NCBI RefSeq assembly: GCF_963169125.1
Contig: NC_084798.1
Span: forward strand, 204,223,481-204,287,480
Length of the DNA stretch: 64,000 bases
Source: Humulus lupulus
Lineage: Eukaryota; Streptophyta; Magnoliopsida; Rosales; Cannabaceae
Direction of reading: 5' to 3'
Each line of letters begins with the position of its first letter. The stretch's first letter is position 1. Positions 1 to 10,670 of the stretch are shown here, piece after piece. The translations under genes were made by a program, and so were the position numbers. The notes under the pieces are model-generated. The model was not told where the DNA came from and did no database searches. It saw nothing but the letters and a program-made list of their open reading frames with translations.

Positions 1-2
1 AG

Positions 3-1856
3 TGGGCTGTTGAGCTCGGACAATTCGAGATCACCTATCATCCGAGGACGACCATCAAGGCACAAGCATTGGCGGATTTCATAGTGGAGTGCACAGGTAC
101 AGCCGACGACGAGGTAACAACCATGGCCCACGAGCTGTGGAAACTTTACGTCGACGGGTCGTCAAATGAAAATGGAGCGGGGGCAGGAGTTATTCTGATC
201 ACCCCTGCAGGGAGCAAATTTCACTCTGCATTAAGGTTCGGCATTAAAGCATCTAATAATGAAGCTGAGTACGAGGCTTTACTGGCGGGACTACGAATAG
301 CAAAGGAACTCAAGGCCAGAGCTATACATTGCTACAGCGACTCTCAGCTCGTAGTTAATCAAATCTTGGGAGAGTATCAGGCTCGTGGCACAAAAATGGC
401 AGCTTATCTGGAGAAGGCAAAGTACGCATTGGAGTTTTTTGAGTTTTATGCAATCGAACAAGTTCCCCGAGAACAAAACTCAAATGCAGATGCCTTAGCT
501 CGGCTCGCCACTTCCACTGAAAATGAGGAGCTGAATGTTATACCCATAGAACATTTGTCAGCATCCAGCATTACTGAGTCAGACAAGGAAGATGTGTGCA
601 TGATCGAGACAGAACCGACCTGGATGAGCCCGATCGTTGAATACCTCGAAAATGGAATTCTTCCAAAAGATCGAAGTCAGGCTCGGAAACTAATGTATCA
701 ACTTCCTCGTTACACCATCCTGGATGGAAGGCTATACAGAAGAGGGTATTCCATGCCATTGCTCAGATGCGTGACTCCCCCCGAGGCAAAGAAGATTATT
801 AGAGAAGTTCATGAAGGGTTTTGCGGAGATCATACCGGGGGGCATAGCCTATCCAAGAAAATTATACGCCAAGGATATTTCTGGCCAACCATTAAAACGG
901 ATTCTTTCGAGTTCGTGAAAAAATGCGACAAGTGCCAGAGATTCGCCACGATACCCCGAGCTCCACCTTCCGAACTAACCATGTTGACGTCCCCATGGCC
1001 TTTTGCGGTATGGGGCATCGACCTCATAGGCTCACTCCCAACTGGCAAAGGAGGAGTAAAGTATGCTGTGGTCGCGGTTGATTACTTCACAAAATGGACG
1101 GAGGCTGAACCATTGGCGACCATAACTTCGAAGAAGATCCTGGATTTCGTGGTAAAGAACATCGTATGCCGATATGGAGTGCCAAGAAAGATTGTGTCTG
1201 ACAACGGAACCCAGTTTGATTGCGACTTATTTACCAACTTTTGTAACAAGAACGGTATAATAAAGAGCTTTTTGTCAGTAGCTCACCCTCAGGCGAACGG
1301 TCAGGTCGAAGCCGTTAATAAAACTCTCAAGAGTTCCTTGAAGAAAAAGTTGGAAGAAGCAAAGGGACGATGGCCTGAGGAATTACCCCAAGTCCTTTGG
1401 GGATATAGAACTACAGCTCGGACATCAACTGGGCATACCCCGTTTTCTCTAGCATACGGATGCGAGGCAATGTTGCCCATTGAGGTCGAAATTCCGACAA
1501 TTCGAACTCAGATTTACGACCAAAGTTCCAATCATATTCAGCTCGAAGAAACCCTAGACTTGATCGAAGAAAAAAGGGAAGAGGCTCAGCTGAAAAATGC
1601 TGCTTACCGGCAACGGACCACGAGATATTTCAATAAGAGGGTTCGAGACCGAAAGTTCGGAGTGGGAGACCTGATTTTGAGACGAGTATTCTTAGCAACC
1701 CGAGATCCAGCAGCAGGAGTACTCGGGCCAAACTGGGAAGGACCATACCAGATAGAATCAGTCATCCGCCCTGGCGTATACAAACTTGCGAGATTAGATG
1801 GGAGCCTCATACCACGAGCATGGAATGGCAAACACCTTAGACCATATTATCAATAG
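3..1856 (+). CDS. pol: Tat-type pol polyprotein, partial (RNase H, archaeal-type RNase H, integrase)
   Basis: The frame is open from the window edge, so the true start lies upstream; the first Met in view (69) is internal. Counting from that Met: residues before about 12 close the first RNase H (LADFIVEC). Residues 22-150 form the second RNase H with D29 (VDGSS), E67, D91 (SDSQ) and a later D in NADALARL. The integrase follows with an HHCC zinc-binding region (GGHS ... CDKCQ) and a DDE core: D in WGID, D in SDNGTQF, E in GQVEAVNK. The C-terminal part ends in a GPYQIESV-type segment typical of gypsy integrases. No stop or frameshift occurs in this stretch, so it could be a recently active copy. 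A polyprotein of this kind would supply RNase H and integrase for reverse transcription and integration. Confidence 0.92.
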   Translation, partial: WAVELGQFEITYHPRTTIKAQALADFIVECTGTADDEVTTMAHELWKLYVDGSSNENGAGAGVILITPAGSKFHSALRFGIKASNNEAEYEALLAGLRIAKELKARAIHCYSDSQLVVNQILGEYQARGTKMAAYLEKAKYALEFFEFYAIEQVPREQNSNADALARLATSTENEELNVIPIEHLSASSITESDKEDVCMIETEPTWMSPIVEYLENGILPKDRSQARKLMYQLPRYTILDGRLYRRGYSMPLLRCVTPPEAKKIIREVHEGFCGDHTGGHSLSKKIIRQGYFWPTIKTDSFEFVKKCDKCQRFATIPRAPPSELTMLTSPWPFAVWGIDLIGSLPTGKGGVKYAVVAVDYFTKWTEAEPLATITSKKILDFVVKNIVCRYGVPRKIVSDNGTQFDCDLFTNFCNKNGIIKSFLSVAHPQANGQVEAVNKTLKSSLKKKLEEAKGRWPEELPQVLWGYRTTARTSTGHTPFSLAYGCEAMLPIEVEIPTIRTQIYDQSSNHIQLEETLDLIEEKREEAQLKNAAYRQRTTRYFNKRVRDRKFGVGDLILRRVFLATRDPAAGVLGPNWEGPYQIESVIRPGVYKLARLDGSLIPRAWNGKHLRPYYQ

Positions 1857-2760
1857 TGAAGGAAGTGTCGCCCGTAACCATGATTTTCTGTACTTAGTTT
1901 GTTTTTGAATTTCAAATAAAGGGTCTACTTTGTTTCACATGAAATTTATTTTTATTTTTGCAATCTCTCTTAATTTAATAACCTATGGTCACACTCATAG
2001 GATATTAAGGGGGCATCATTGGTATACATACACATACCTCCAGCTTAAAAAATAAAAAAAACAAAAAAGTATTTGGATATAATCAAATACGCGAGCTTAG
2101 ATAGTTCGGAATTAACCGAGCGAGCTTAGATATTTCGGACTTAACCGAGTTATCAAAAACATTAAGTATTTGGAAATAACCAAGTACGCGAGCTTAGATA
2201 TTTCGGACTTAACCGAGTTATCAAAAACATAATATTTGGAAATAACCAAGTACACGGGCTTAGATAGTTCGGACATTACCGAACTACCAAAAACCAAAAA
2301 CGTTTGGAGTTAACCAGATGTGCAAGCATAACAGGTTTGGAACAAACCAGCCAAATTATCGATCAATGATAAATGGGAGCCTAAACCCATCACGAAATAT
2401 GTCGAGATCGAGGCTGGAACATCTTAAAATAGTTTCGAACTCATAACCTCGGAGCTAAGATACTAAGGATGAGGAAAAGTGACTAAAAGATTAACCAAAT
2501 CATTCATATTACATGCCATATAAGTACTTTTTAGTTCATGGTTAAAGTAATGTACGACCTTGATAAATAACGAGGTCGGAAACGGATAATTCGAATAAAC
2601 TATGCATGAATGCATCGAATTTCGAGCCTAAATCTAAACTATGTTTGTATGAATTAAATAAACATAAGTCATCAATGCAAGAAAAATGTAAAATATTTCG
2701 AGCCAAGAAATGTAAAGCATATAAAGAAATCGTGTCAGCCCTGTGGGCACAAATTTAAAT
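1857..2760. other. 3' spacer of the Tat element, first part
   Basis: There is no coding region on + beyond the pol stop. An AATAAA occurs just downstream of the stop (around 1915). The rest is AT-rich, with the short tandem block at 2085-2300. Small ORFs here lack recognisable features. Confidence 0.6.
2085..2300. repeat. Short tandem repeat, unit about 68 bp
   Basis: The words GAGCTTAGATA, TTCGGAC, TTAACCGAG and AATAACCAAGTAC recur in order about three times with roughly 68-bp spacing and small indels. The block lies in the spacer between pol and the antisense coding blocks of the Tat element. Confidence 0.75.
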
Positions 2761-2814
2761 AGTTACAAGAATGAGGGGACGCAGCCCCGATAGCTGATCT
2801 CTCCGAGATCGGAT

Positions 2815-3423
2815 TTAAGGAAGAAGAGTATCCTTGGCCTTCTCAGCATCAATATCACCAGACCCTCCAGGACGAATAGCATGACTATCCTGCTGGGTCG
2901 CCTCTCGAGCAGCTGTACTTTCCAAAAGACGGGCATTCCACCGCTCAACATATGTGGCTTCGAGAGGACCCAGGAAGCTGGTGTCAAGATCGGCATTGTC
3001 GGCCCAAAGTTTGTACATGGCCTGGTCGACCGCTTTCTCCCTCTGCTCCTTAGCCTCATCCAGGAGGCGGGTCTTATCGCTCTCCATGAAATCGAAGGTG
3101 GCAGACTTCTCCTCTTCGAGCTTGGCTTTGGCCTTCTCGAGCTCAGCGTTTGACTTTTCAAGCTCCTCGAGACGGGTCTTCAATCTTTCAATTTCATAAT
3201 TCTCCTCTTCGAGCTTGGCTTTGGCCTTCTCGAGCTCAGCGTTTGACTTTTCAAGCTCCTCGAGACGGGTCTTCAATCTTTCAATTTCAGACTTCGAGTC
3301 TTTGAGCTCGTCAATCATCTTCAGCTCGAGATCCTTCGACTTTTGAGCCAGATTTAAGCTCGTCTGCACCTCGTTGGTCAGCTTGTAGTTGAGTTGCGCT
3401 GAAACAACAAGGGCCTGAAACAC
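2815..3423 (-). CDS. Antisense spacer ORF of Tat element: coiled-coil C-terminal part
   Basis: This 202-residue frame runs opposite to pol. About residues 25-125 are Glu/Lys/Leu-rich with a heptad look (ERLKTRLEELEK, AELEKAKAKLEEE) and would form a long coiled coil. A 31-residue block is repeated exactly in tandem within it. The tail has MYKLWADNADLDTSFLG. An acceptor-like CAG just upstream of the frame suggests it is the last exon of a multi-exon antisense gene starting near 5665. Proteins with the domain seen at 4780-5665 often end in such coiled coils, which supports joining them, but the exact splice pattern is not resolved. Its function is unknown; antisense genes of Tat elements have no established role that I know of. 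Confidence 0.6.
   Translation of the reverse strand: MFQALVVSAQLNYKLTNEVQTSLNLAQKSKDLELKMIDELKDSKSEIERLKTRLEELEKSNAELEKAKAKLEEENYEIERLKTRLEELEKSNAELEKAKAKLEEEKSATFDFMESDKTRLLDEAKEQREKAVDQAMYKLWADNADLDTSFLGPLEATYVERWNARLLESTAAREATQQDSHAIRPGGSGDIDAEKAKDTLLP
3108..3290. repeat. 93-bp tandem duplication in the antisense coiled-coil ORF
   Basis: Two copies of 93 and about 90 bp stand head to tail, near identical to the eye. Ninety-three is divisible by three, so the duplication adds 31 residues in frame and keeps the heptad pattern. Confidence 0.9.
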
Positions 3424-3445
3424 AAAGAAGGAATCAGAAATATAA

Positions 3446-4661
3446 TCAGAGACATAAATACTCTAAGACATAAAGAGTGTTTGAGAAGGCTACCGCGGCG
3501 GAGAGCTCGATACTCTTCTCATAAAGAGTGTTGCAGTCTGAGGCCTTGCGCACGAGGTCCCAGTGGTCGGCACCAAAGCCAGAAAAGCTCTGACCTACCC
3601 GAGAAAGGACGTCCGAGCTGAGAAGCGCCCCTTCTGCCCCAGCGGTGCCATCAAGTACATATTCCTCAGTATGAGTTCGGGCCGTTGGCAGCTGAACCGT
3701 TGAGGTAGAAGGTTTCTTTGGAGGCCGAGCAACTATTAACCGGGTCTCGGTGGGAAGTTGAGAGATGGATGCAGTTGAGCCTGACCCATCGACCTGGGCA
3801 GTCGGCTCCTTGGAGGTGTCCGCAGTGATCTGGGCCGTGGGAGTTGTCTCGTGACGTTTAGGTACCTTGGACTGTCGGTCGGGCCTCTTTGGTATCCTCG
3901 GGCGTTTGCTTTTCTGGGCGCCAGCTCCCCCATCACTAAAGAGCACGGCGTCGAGGTCGGGATTCATGGCACCTGCATAATGACAGTGAGTTAAACAATG
4001 ATAATAACTTTGGGAAAAGATGTAAACCAGTTGAAGAAAAAACCTAACTGGAACTTTCCCCCGAGCTTGAGCTTGGGGACCATGAAATTCCCCCGTCTTC
4101 AGAAGAGGCGGGGGCAGGGCCTTCCCTATAAGTTGGTGATAACCTCGAAAGGTCCCTATAATCATTGGTCCCATACTGCACAGCTATCCCATTCCACATC
4201 TCGTCCGTGGTATACATAGTGTCGTATTTCCCGAGCCCACTATCAAACCTATGGACACAGTCATCTACCCAACTCCATATGTAGAAGTGGTATCTATCCT
4301 GTGGGCACGAGACTAGTCTATTGGGCCGGTGTTTTAATAAAGTGGGGGACCACATTCGCGAAGTAGGAAGGGTTTTACCTCCACCGGAGTCCGAGCTCGA
4401 GGCTTCATCATTGGCCTCGTTCCCCGACCGCGGACTTCTCGAGCGAATTGGGAGAGATGCTTTCCTTTCCCTCCTCGGGGGAAGGATGCCTGTGGGCAGA
4501 GGCACTTCCTCCCAGCGTTCGTATTTTTTACTGGACCAGTCAGAGGTTGACTGGCCCTGTCCCAACAAGCCACAAGCTCGAAGCTTGTCCTCATGTAGCA
4601 GAAATGAGAGAGACCTCCTGCCATAAGGGAGTCGGAGCAGGCTCCCTCTGTGCTCCTTCAT
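3446..4661 (-). CDS. Antisense spacer, probable middle exons of the same gene
   Basis: Overlapping open frames at 3446-4174 (242 residues) and 4044-4661 (205 residues) lie between the N-terminal domain block and the coiled coil. They are Ser/Pro/Arg-rich and show no catalytic motif I recognise. A GTAAGTATT donor lies at the 3' end of the upstream block (4779 going down), and CAG acceptors stand before these frames (for example near 4683), so introns are likely. The frame through the region is uncertain. This reading is supported mainly by position and by lack of stops. Confidence 0.4.
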
Positions 4662-4779
4662 TGTCTCGTCGGGGGTGGGACGCTGAAAGTTAGCTGAAAG
4701 GCGAGATACACTTCAACTAAACATGGATACAAGGGCTAAAGATTCGAGCTCAAAAATAGAAAGTAACGAGAATACTTAC

Positions 4780-5665
4780 GAATTCGCCTAAACGAACGAT
4801 GTCGAGACGGGAACAGACCGTCTGTCCAGAAAAAAGCCCTTTTGAAGTCAGGGGGATGGTTCGGAAGGTCTTCAAAGATTTTTGTCTCTTTGGGATAGCT
4901 CGAAAGATAGTAAAAACCATCTCCTCCCCGAGCTCGGGAGGGATTACTCTTCAAACAAAAGAGGTATAAAATCTCTTGGGGTGAAGGTCCTATCCACCCC
5001 AGCTCGTGGAATAAGGACCTCAGGGCAGACAGCACCCTGTATGAGTTGGTGTTGAGTTGGAATGGAGCCAACCCAACGAAATCGGTGAAATCTCTGAAAA
5101 AGGACTTCAGGGGCAGCAAAGCTCCTGCCTTTAGGTGTTCCTGGCTCCAGGCCGCGTACTTCACACTGGAATAACGGCCCCCAGGAGCGAAGCAGCTCCG
5201 TTCATGCCTTGTCGGAGCTCGGCAGTTCAGTGTGTCCAACGAGCTAAGGCCATGAAGGGCCAGGATGTCAGTTATCTGGTCGGAGGTGGTAACCGAGCTC
5301 TGGTAGAACTCGGCTTCAAACATCTCCCTCCTAGGCTGCGAAGACGAAGGCTCCGCCATTAAGGAAAACTGAAGTTCCCCCGGATGGTATGCTACCGTGA
5401 CTTCTAACGCGGGGTCGAGGGGAACTGGCCTAGGTCCGGGGTTCGGCTCCGGATAGATGGCTTCCCGAAGGACCCTTCTCTTCTTTTCGATGACCTCGTC
5501 AATCTGGCGGCGATAGTGGGCTCGAATGTCTTCTTGCTCGCGTGCGATCTCGTACTCTTTAATCCGACGCTGGTTCCGAACAAAGACCGATTCCGGGCTC
5601 GGAGATTTGGGCTCGTAAGGGATTGCTCGTAATGACCCCCACCGTCTTTCCAGATTCTGTGACAT
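4780..5665 (-). CDS. Antisense spacer ORF: plant 'putative gypsy type transposon' domain
   Basis: The product begins MSQNLERRWG. Residues 25-75 are charged and helical (EYEIAREQEDIRAHYRRQ). Residues about 175-290 match the plant domain catalogued as putative gypsy-type transposon protein: a PLKSFFRDF entry, then FQLNTNSYRVLSALRSLF, a Trp-Ile-Gly turn, a YLF segment, GDGFYYLSS and FKRAFFWTDG. I place the exon end at 4780, where a strong donor (GTAAGTATT) follows; the frame itself runs on to 4736. It sits tail to tail with pol inside one element, so it needs its own promoter. The domain name is from memory of the family; its biochemical role is unknown. Confidence 0.65.
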
Positions 5666-6623
5666 CTAACGAGAAAGAAAAAATGGTGAGGGCCATGCAT
5701 GCAAGGATCACGAACTCGATAAGATAAGCTCGGATAACTAAGGGCAAGAAACTAAATATTAAGACCCTCACTAAAGAGTCAGAGTGCGTATTCCACAGGG
5801 AAGAAAAAGAACGTGGATGATTTTTTGAAAATCCCGAAGTTCAAGGGAAAGAAAGGTGGCGGTTAGCCAGGAAAGGGCTTTTTCGGGTTTCGTGTAATTG
5901 TCAAGAATAAGGGTTTTTACCCGAAAACTTGGTGTACAAGAAACATAGCCTAAAATTTTCAAAATCCAGAAAGTTGAAACCACATTCAAACGTCGAATCT
6001 GGATATAAACCAGAGACGAACTTCCAGAGTGAAAATCCAGAAAGCCTAAAAACCTATCGGTTCAAACCCTCCTATCGCATCATGCTAATAACGTAAACTA
6101 ACATACACAGCAAGCACAGTATAAAAGGAACAACAAAAAGGGCGTACTTACACAGTAATGGGGAGTGCAGCGAAATCGTCGAGTGGAGAAGAGGTTGCAG
6201 GAAAGAACTCACTGACTCGTACAAACCAGGATTCTTTTGTTTCTTCGGCCTGGAAAACATGCAATGAGCATAAACTGTGGTAAGAGGTTTAGGGAGTGTT
6301 TCTTTTTTCTGGTCTGTGATGAGAAAATGTGAAGAAGACGAAGAGGGAGTCTTGCATAAATAGGTGGGAAAACTGAATTAATCAGGAGCGTTGATTGAAA
6401 TCCTCAACAGATCGAATGGAGGGGAGTCGATGATAAGATAGCGCTGAAAAGCTGTCAGACGAACGATCGTGGGCATGTTCCCAAGGTACTCAAGTACCTA
6501 AAGTGAGCAATACCCATCTGGCACGTGTCCGTTTTTAAGAGTGTGACGGTATGGTTCCCGAAAAGAGTAGTTCAAAAGTTTCCTTCTCTTAGGATTCGAA
6601 CAAATACTTTTGAGGGGGCAAAA
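5666..6623. other. Upstream region of the Tat antisense gene and end of spacer
   Basis: No long coding frame with features is present. On -, this would hold the promoter and 5' leader of the antisense gene. The + strand TATA-like string near 6119 and the frames at 6072-6260 are not supported by anything else. Confidence 0.4.
6609..6623 (+). other. Polypurine tract of Tat element
   Basis: TTTGAGGGGGCAAAA lies directly against the TG start of the LTR. This is the site expected to prime plus-strand DNA synthesis. The second Tat element has a matching tract (GGGGGCAAA) at the same place. Confidence 0.85.
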
Positions 6624-7403
6624 TGTTATACCCAGATTTCGAGCCGTAGCAAATATGACCTCGAAAGCTGAGTTCGCATTAAGTGGTCTCGTGAGGGTTA
6701 GGGTATGCTCTACGATTGTAAATCGGAGCCTGCAAAGTATGGTATAGACCTCGAATATGGTGACCTCGAAATGATCTCGATCTCGAAAGATAGCTCTGTG
6801 AGCCCCTCATCTTCAGAAACAACTTCGGAGCAGGGATCTCGAGCTCGATATGCCATCTCGAAAGAAATGTCAGCTCGGGAAGTGTCAGTGGCTCGCACAA
6901 TGACGTGAAGCCTTGGAGATACGCAATGACTACCTTGAATATCTACAAGTGTTGTAGATATGGGATATGATCCTCATTTATTGATGTAAATCCCCAAAAA
7001 TCGTGGGATATTATTTAGTCAGTTATGCGTTTCCTGATCTTTGGGGAACGTTTCCTTCTATATCTGATTATTGGCATTTAAGGCCATTTATTTTTATTCA
7101 CAAAAGAGTAACTACCCAAAATATGTGGGATAGTATTCTGCATCCTTCTCTATAAATAGAGAAGTGATGCACCATTGTAAAGGACCGAATTTCTGATCCT
7201 TGAGAGAAAACTCTGGAGAATTCATGTTAAAGAATTGTTCAGAGATAATCTTGAGATTAATAACAGAGACTCGTGGACTAGGCAGATTTAACTGCTGAAC
7301 CACGTAAAAACCGTGTGTCTGATTCGTTTGTTTGTTTTAGCCATTGTCTTTAATTGTTTGCGTGCTCTCTTCTTTTATCTGTTGACGAAAAACGGCGTCA
7401 ACA
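6624..7403 (+). repeat. 3' LTR of Tat element (780 bp)
   Basis: It starts TGTTATACCC right after the purine tract and ends GCGTCAACA. It contains a TATA box at 7151 and, downstream, the segment ACTCGTGGACTAGGC ... CCACGTAAAAACCG. That segment recurs in the solo LTR at 47520-48451 and, more loosely, in the LTR ending at 10924. The U3 part is rich in TCGAG words. Confidence 0.85.
7151..7159 (+). promoter_or_regulatory. TATA box of the Tat LTR
   Basis: TATAAATAG lies about 250 bp before the LTR end, preceded by a TTCTC pyrimidine string, as in plant LTR promoters. Transcription would start about 30 bases further on and drive the element's RNA. Confidence 0.7.
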
Positions 7404-7676
7404 CTACCCGGTTTTGCACCCAAAATGCTGGATATTTTAAACAAGCATACCAAAAAATCCTACCCAGAAGATTTCCCCAGAAAGCGCACCCTATGAGCCA
7501 TGCTCCTAAATGGTTTTCTTCTACAATCGATGCCCTAAAATAAAAACCTACACCCTTCGTACCCACAAAAAACAAACAGAATATTGCATGCAGCTACAGG
7601 AACTATTTACCTAGGCTACAGTGAAAAGAAAATTTAAAGCATGCACAGTCAGAAAACTTACGTAGTGTTTTGCTGT

Positions 7677-7694
7677 GGGGGGGGGGGGGGGGGG
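7677..7694. repeat. Homopolymer run of 18 G
   Basis: This is an uninterrupted run of 18 G on +. It lies in the presumed leader of the antisense gene of the second Tat element. Its length may be an assembly or read artefact. Confidence 0.8.
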
Positions 7695-7898
7695 ATGAAG
7701 GGGTCGTCTAGGTTGGGGCCTCGACGGAATAACTGGTTCCAAAACCTCAAAGGAGCCCTTGCACCTGATCTTCTGGAATGCTGGGAACGGTAACCGGGAG
7801 AAAAAGAGGGTTTTTTTAAGGGTGAGAAGAGAGAAGAAGATGGGAAATTTAGAAAATTTTCAAATAAATGGGTGCCCTATGCCTAAGGTGGCCACCCC

Positions 7899-7907
7899 TT
7901 TTATATA
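7899..7907 (-). promoter_or_regulatory. Possible antisense TATA box of second Tat element
   Basis: On -, TATATAAAA is followed by GGGGTGGCC and then a C/T-rich stretch resembling a plant 5' leader. It would drive the antisense gene expected in this spacer. There is no direct evidence of transcription. Confidence 0.4.
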
Positions 7908-8667
7908 CGTGAAAGGCCATGTGAGGAGGGCCATTGGATTGCCCTGATGTGGGATCCGAGGCTCTCCACTCGAAAGGCGAAACGACGGCTGAGTATAGGC
8001 TAGGCCATTTAATGTGGTTCTTGGAAGACGTACCGTCACCAACCACGATGCTCCACGTATTCGGCGCCTGCGTAATAGGTGGAATATGGAGAGTCCATGG
8101 GGAAGCCTAAAAACCCCCACTGTGGCCCCAGATGATGTCGTGTGCCACGAGCAGAGGCTTAGGGGGCAAATGTACGCCCTAATTTTCCACGGGCTATTAG
8201 CGAGCTGAGATATGGTATAATTATATCAGCCACGTGGATACCACGTGGCTGGAGCTGCTGTTGTCAGGTCCTACCTCTTTAGCTCGAGGTAACCAAAGGT
8301 TTATCAAGATTATTTAAGGGCCGAGTCAGAAATATGAAGACCGCATGTCAAGAAGGCATCCAGCTCGAGGCTCAAACTGGAGTTGGAAGCTGTGACCCTT
8401 TATAAAGTCAACCACGCAATGTAAACGTGCATATATCAAACATCACGTGTCTGATATATCCCTGAATTCTCGGACACGCAGCATGAACGTGCGTGTTCAG
8501 GCACCCACGACTGGGTTGGGCCGTGCGGCCCATTGTCCCCCTTACCTATTGATTAGACCACACTTCATTTGTCAGGTTTTAGGAATTAATCATGAACGTC
8601 ACAGAAGTGACATGATGGGTAAGAAGGTCACGGGATGACCCCCCTTACCAACTCCCAGGTGCCCTCT

Positions 8668-10664
8668 TGATAACTCTACAAAATAGAGTTATTTTGCCAC
8701 TTTTTATGTGCTAATTGTTGCTTAATTCTTGAGTTTTTATTTGATTTATTAAGTTGTTAAGTAATTTTGAATTTAGTAGTCTTATCATGATTTTATATAA
8801 TTTTGTGTGTTTTTATAGTTAATTTGATGTAATATATTGTAGTTTAATTATTTGAATTATTGTTGTGTTTAGTGGTAAAAAAATGTTGTATTATTAAATT
8901 TAAATATTAAATATAAATTAAGATATAATTAATATTTTCAAAGAATTAACTTGATTTATTTTATAATGAAAATATTTTATTATAATTTATTTTATGTTTA
9001 TTTTGTTAGGAAATTTGTGGTATTCTTGCGTGGGAAAAAAATAATAAAAAGCTTAAAAAATAAGGGCAATATGGCATTTCTGAAAAGCTTCTAGCCCAAG
9101 CCTCACTTGAAGCCCACGGTTTCAACTCCAGGCCCAAGGAAGCCCACATCACCCATTTGGACACCAACAATCATCCTTCATTTTATGATGAAGCCATGCA
9201 CCACCAAAATGCCTCCTGCAACAAGCTTCCACTCCCCAACGTGACCATGACCATTCCATTGCCTCAGCTGCCTCTCACCCCAGCCAGCTCCACCAATGGG
9301 CCCTCCCAGCCAGCTCCAATCAGGCCCAATGCCTCCAGCCGAATCCACCTGCCTGCTGCTTTCCTTCCGCCTGCCGAAATGCCACAGACCACAACCAACT
9401 GCCAACACAGCCATGCAACAAACCTCAAACCAGCCTTTTATTTATCTTGAGCCCATAAATTGTCCAAAAGCACCATTGTCCCCTTATGTCTAAAAATACC
9501 ACTTTTTACCTCACTTTCTACACATTTTACCCCAAAACATCATTATTACACCCTATAATTTACCCCTATTTACCATATTATAATTAATTAAATTAATTTA
9601 ATCAATTTAATTAATTTAAATTGATTATTTTAATATCTTATTTTGGTTATAAATATGGAATTTTGAAGACCATTTAGGGTGTCCATTTAGAAGGGAGGTT
9701 ACTATACCATAATTTCTACACATTCAAAACCTCTCAATTCTCTTCTTCTTCTTCTTCTTTTTGGTTATTTTCTATGTATTTTTAGAGGAAAATTTTTGGG
9801 GTTTCTCCTCCAAACTTTCCTATTTATGTTTGTAATTTTTAGTTTGTATTTTCTATTCTAGTTATGTGTTTCTAATCTTTTTAAGATTATTAAGGTGATG
9901 ATGAAACAATTTGTAACTAGATAGTATTTATTTTGTATGTTGATTTCCCATGTTGTGCAACAAAGTTTATGAAATTTTCTTCTTCAAATATCTTCTTTCA
10001 TCTTAAATATCATGTATTTTGGATTGTTAGCACATATTTACACTTTGTTCTTCATTAGAGTTAAAACATAATATTCTTTGTGTAAGCTGTGTCATTAAAT
10101 TGTACACATCCATGCTTAGAACAAAAATATTATGCTTTGCTTGATAAATAATGTTCATTGATTTATTTGTTATTTCATTAGATTGATTTACACTAAATGC
10201 TTTGAAATTATAATTTTGAAAAGTGAAGAAAAATCCTATCTTTTTAGAAGTAATTTGTGCTTAAAAGTTATAAATCTATTTGGAAAATGGTAGTTTGAAT
10301 TATTTTAACTATCACTCAAACTTGGGAATCAATATACTTATAAATATTATTGAACTTATATTTTGTGGATTCTAATCCTTAATAATCTTATTTTACTATC
10401 TTGATTTCTATTATTAATTTATATTTATATATTGTCTTTAATATCTTTATTATTATCTTTTAGTTTATTTTCTTGTCACAAATTCTCATCAATCTTTGGA
10501 ACTAGGTTAGAATTTATTAATTTTGGTTTAAAATAGTTTTCTTTTCGATTTTAGACAACTCCTTTGGGTTCGACATCCTTGCTTACACGATCACTATTCT
10601 ATATGAACGATTCGTGCGCTTGCGATTTATAAATATTTAAAACATACCCGTTTTGGGTCCATCA
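8668..10664 (+). mobile_element. Solo LTR (1,997 bp), Athila-like family A, copy 1
   Basis: It begins TGATAACTCTACAAAATAG and ends GGGTCCATCA, with a perfect 5-bp target duplication CCTCT at 8663-8667 and 10665-10669. It is closely similar along most of its length to 34377-36408. No internal domain is present, so it is a solo LTR formed by recombination between two LTRs. Near its end, TTTGGGTTCGACATCCTTGC ... TGCGCTTGCG resembles the U5 end of Athila-group LTRs. It has an inner TATAAATATGG (9649) and a GC-rich island at 9090-9430. Confidence 0.9.
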
Positions 10665-10670
10665 CCTCTC

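Larger units (their letters stand above)
1..7403 (+). mobile_element. Ty3/gypsy Tat-lineage retrotransposon, 3' part
   Basis: Seen: the end of a pol reading frame, a 4.8-kb spacer with reading frames on the opposite strand, a purine tract and a 780-bp LTR that starts TG and ends CA. The pol part has a second RNase H of the archaeal/plant type between the first RNase H and the integrase. Together with a long post-pol spacer carrying antisense coding, this is characteristic of the Tat/Ogre group (Retand and Grande are described that way). The 5' LTR, gag, protease and most of the reverse transcriptase lie left of the window. The bases after the LTR (CTACC) would be one copy of the target duplication; the other is out of view. 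Sequence from 7404 on looks like the spacer of another Tat element, so this copy seems inserted into that one. Confidence 0.85.
7404..8170 (+). mobile_element. Second Tat element, end of spacer
   Basis: No gene on + is visible. The block ends in the purine tract AGGGGGCAAA just before an LTR that starts TGTACGCCC, the same arrangement as in the first element. On - it looks like an upstream region: a TATATAAAA string (7899-7907) followed by a pyrimidine-rich leader. The remainder of this element should lie left of the window, displaced by insertion of the first Tat element. Much of this block has no detectable similarity by eye to the first spacer, so it is a different Tat family. Confidence 0.6.

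Noticed and set aside
2881..3199. Plus-strand frames over the coiled-coil region.
   Set aside because: They are shadows of the minus-strand coiled-coil frame.
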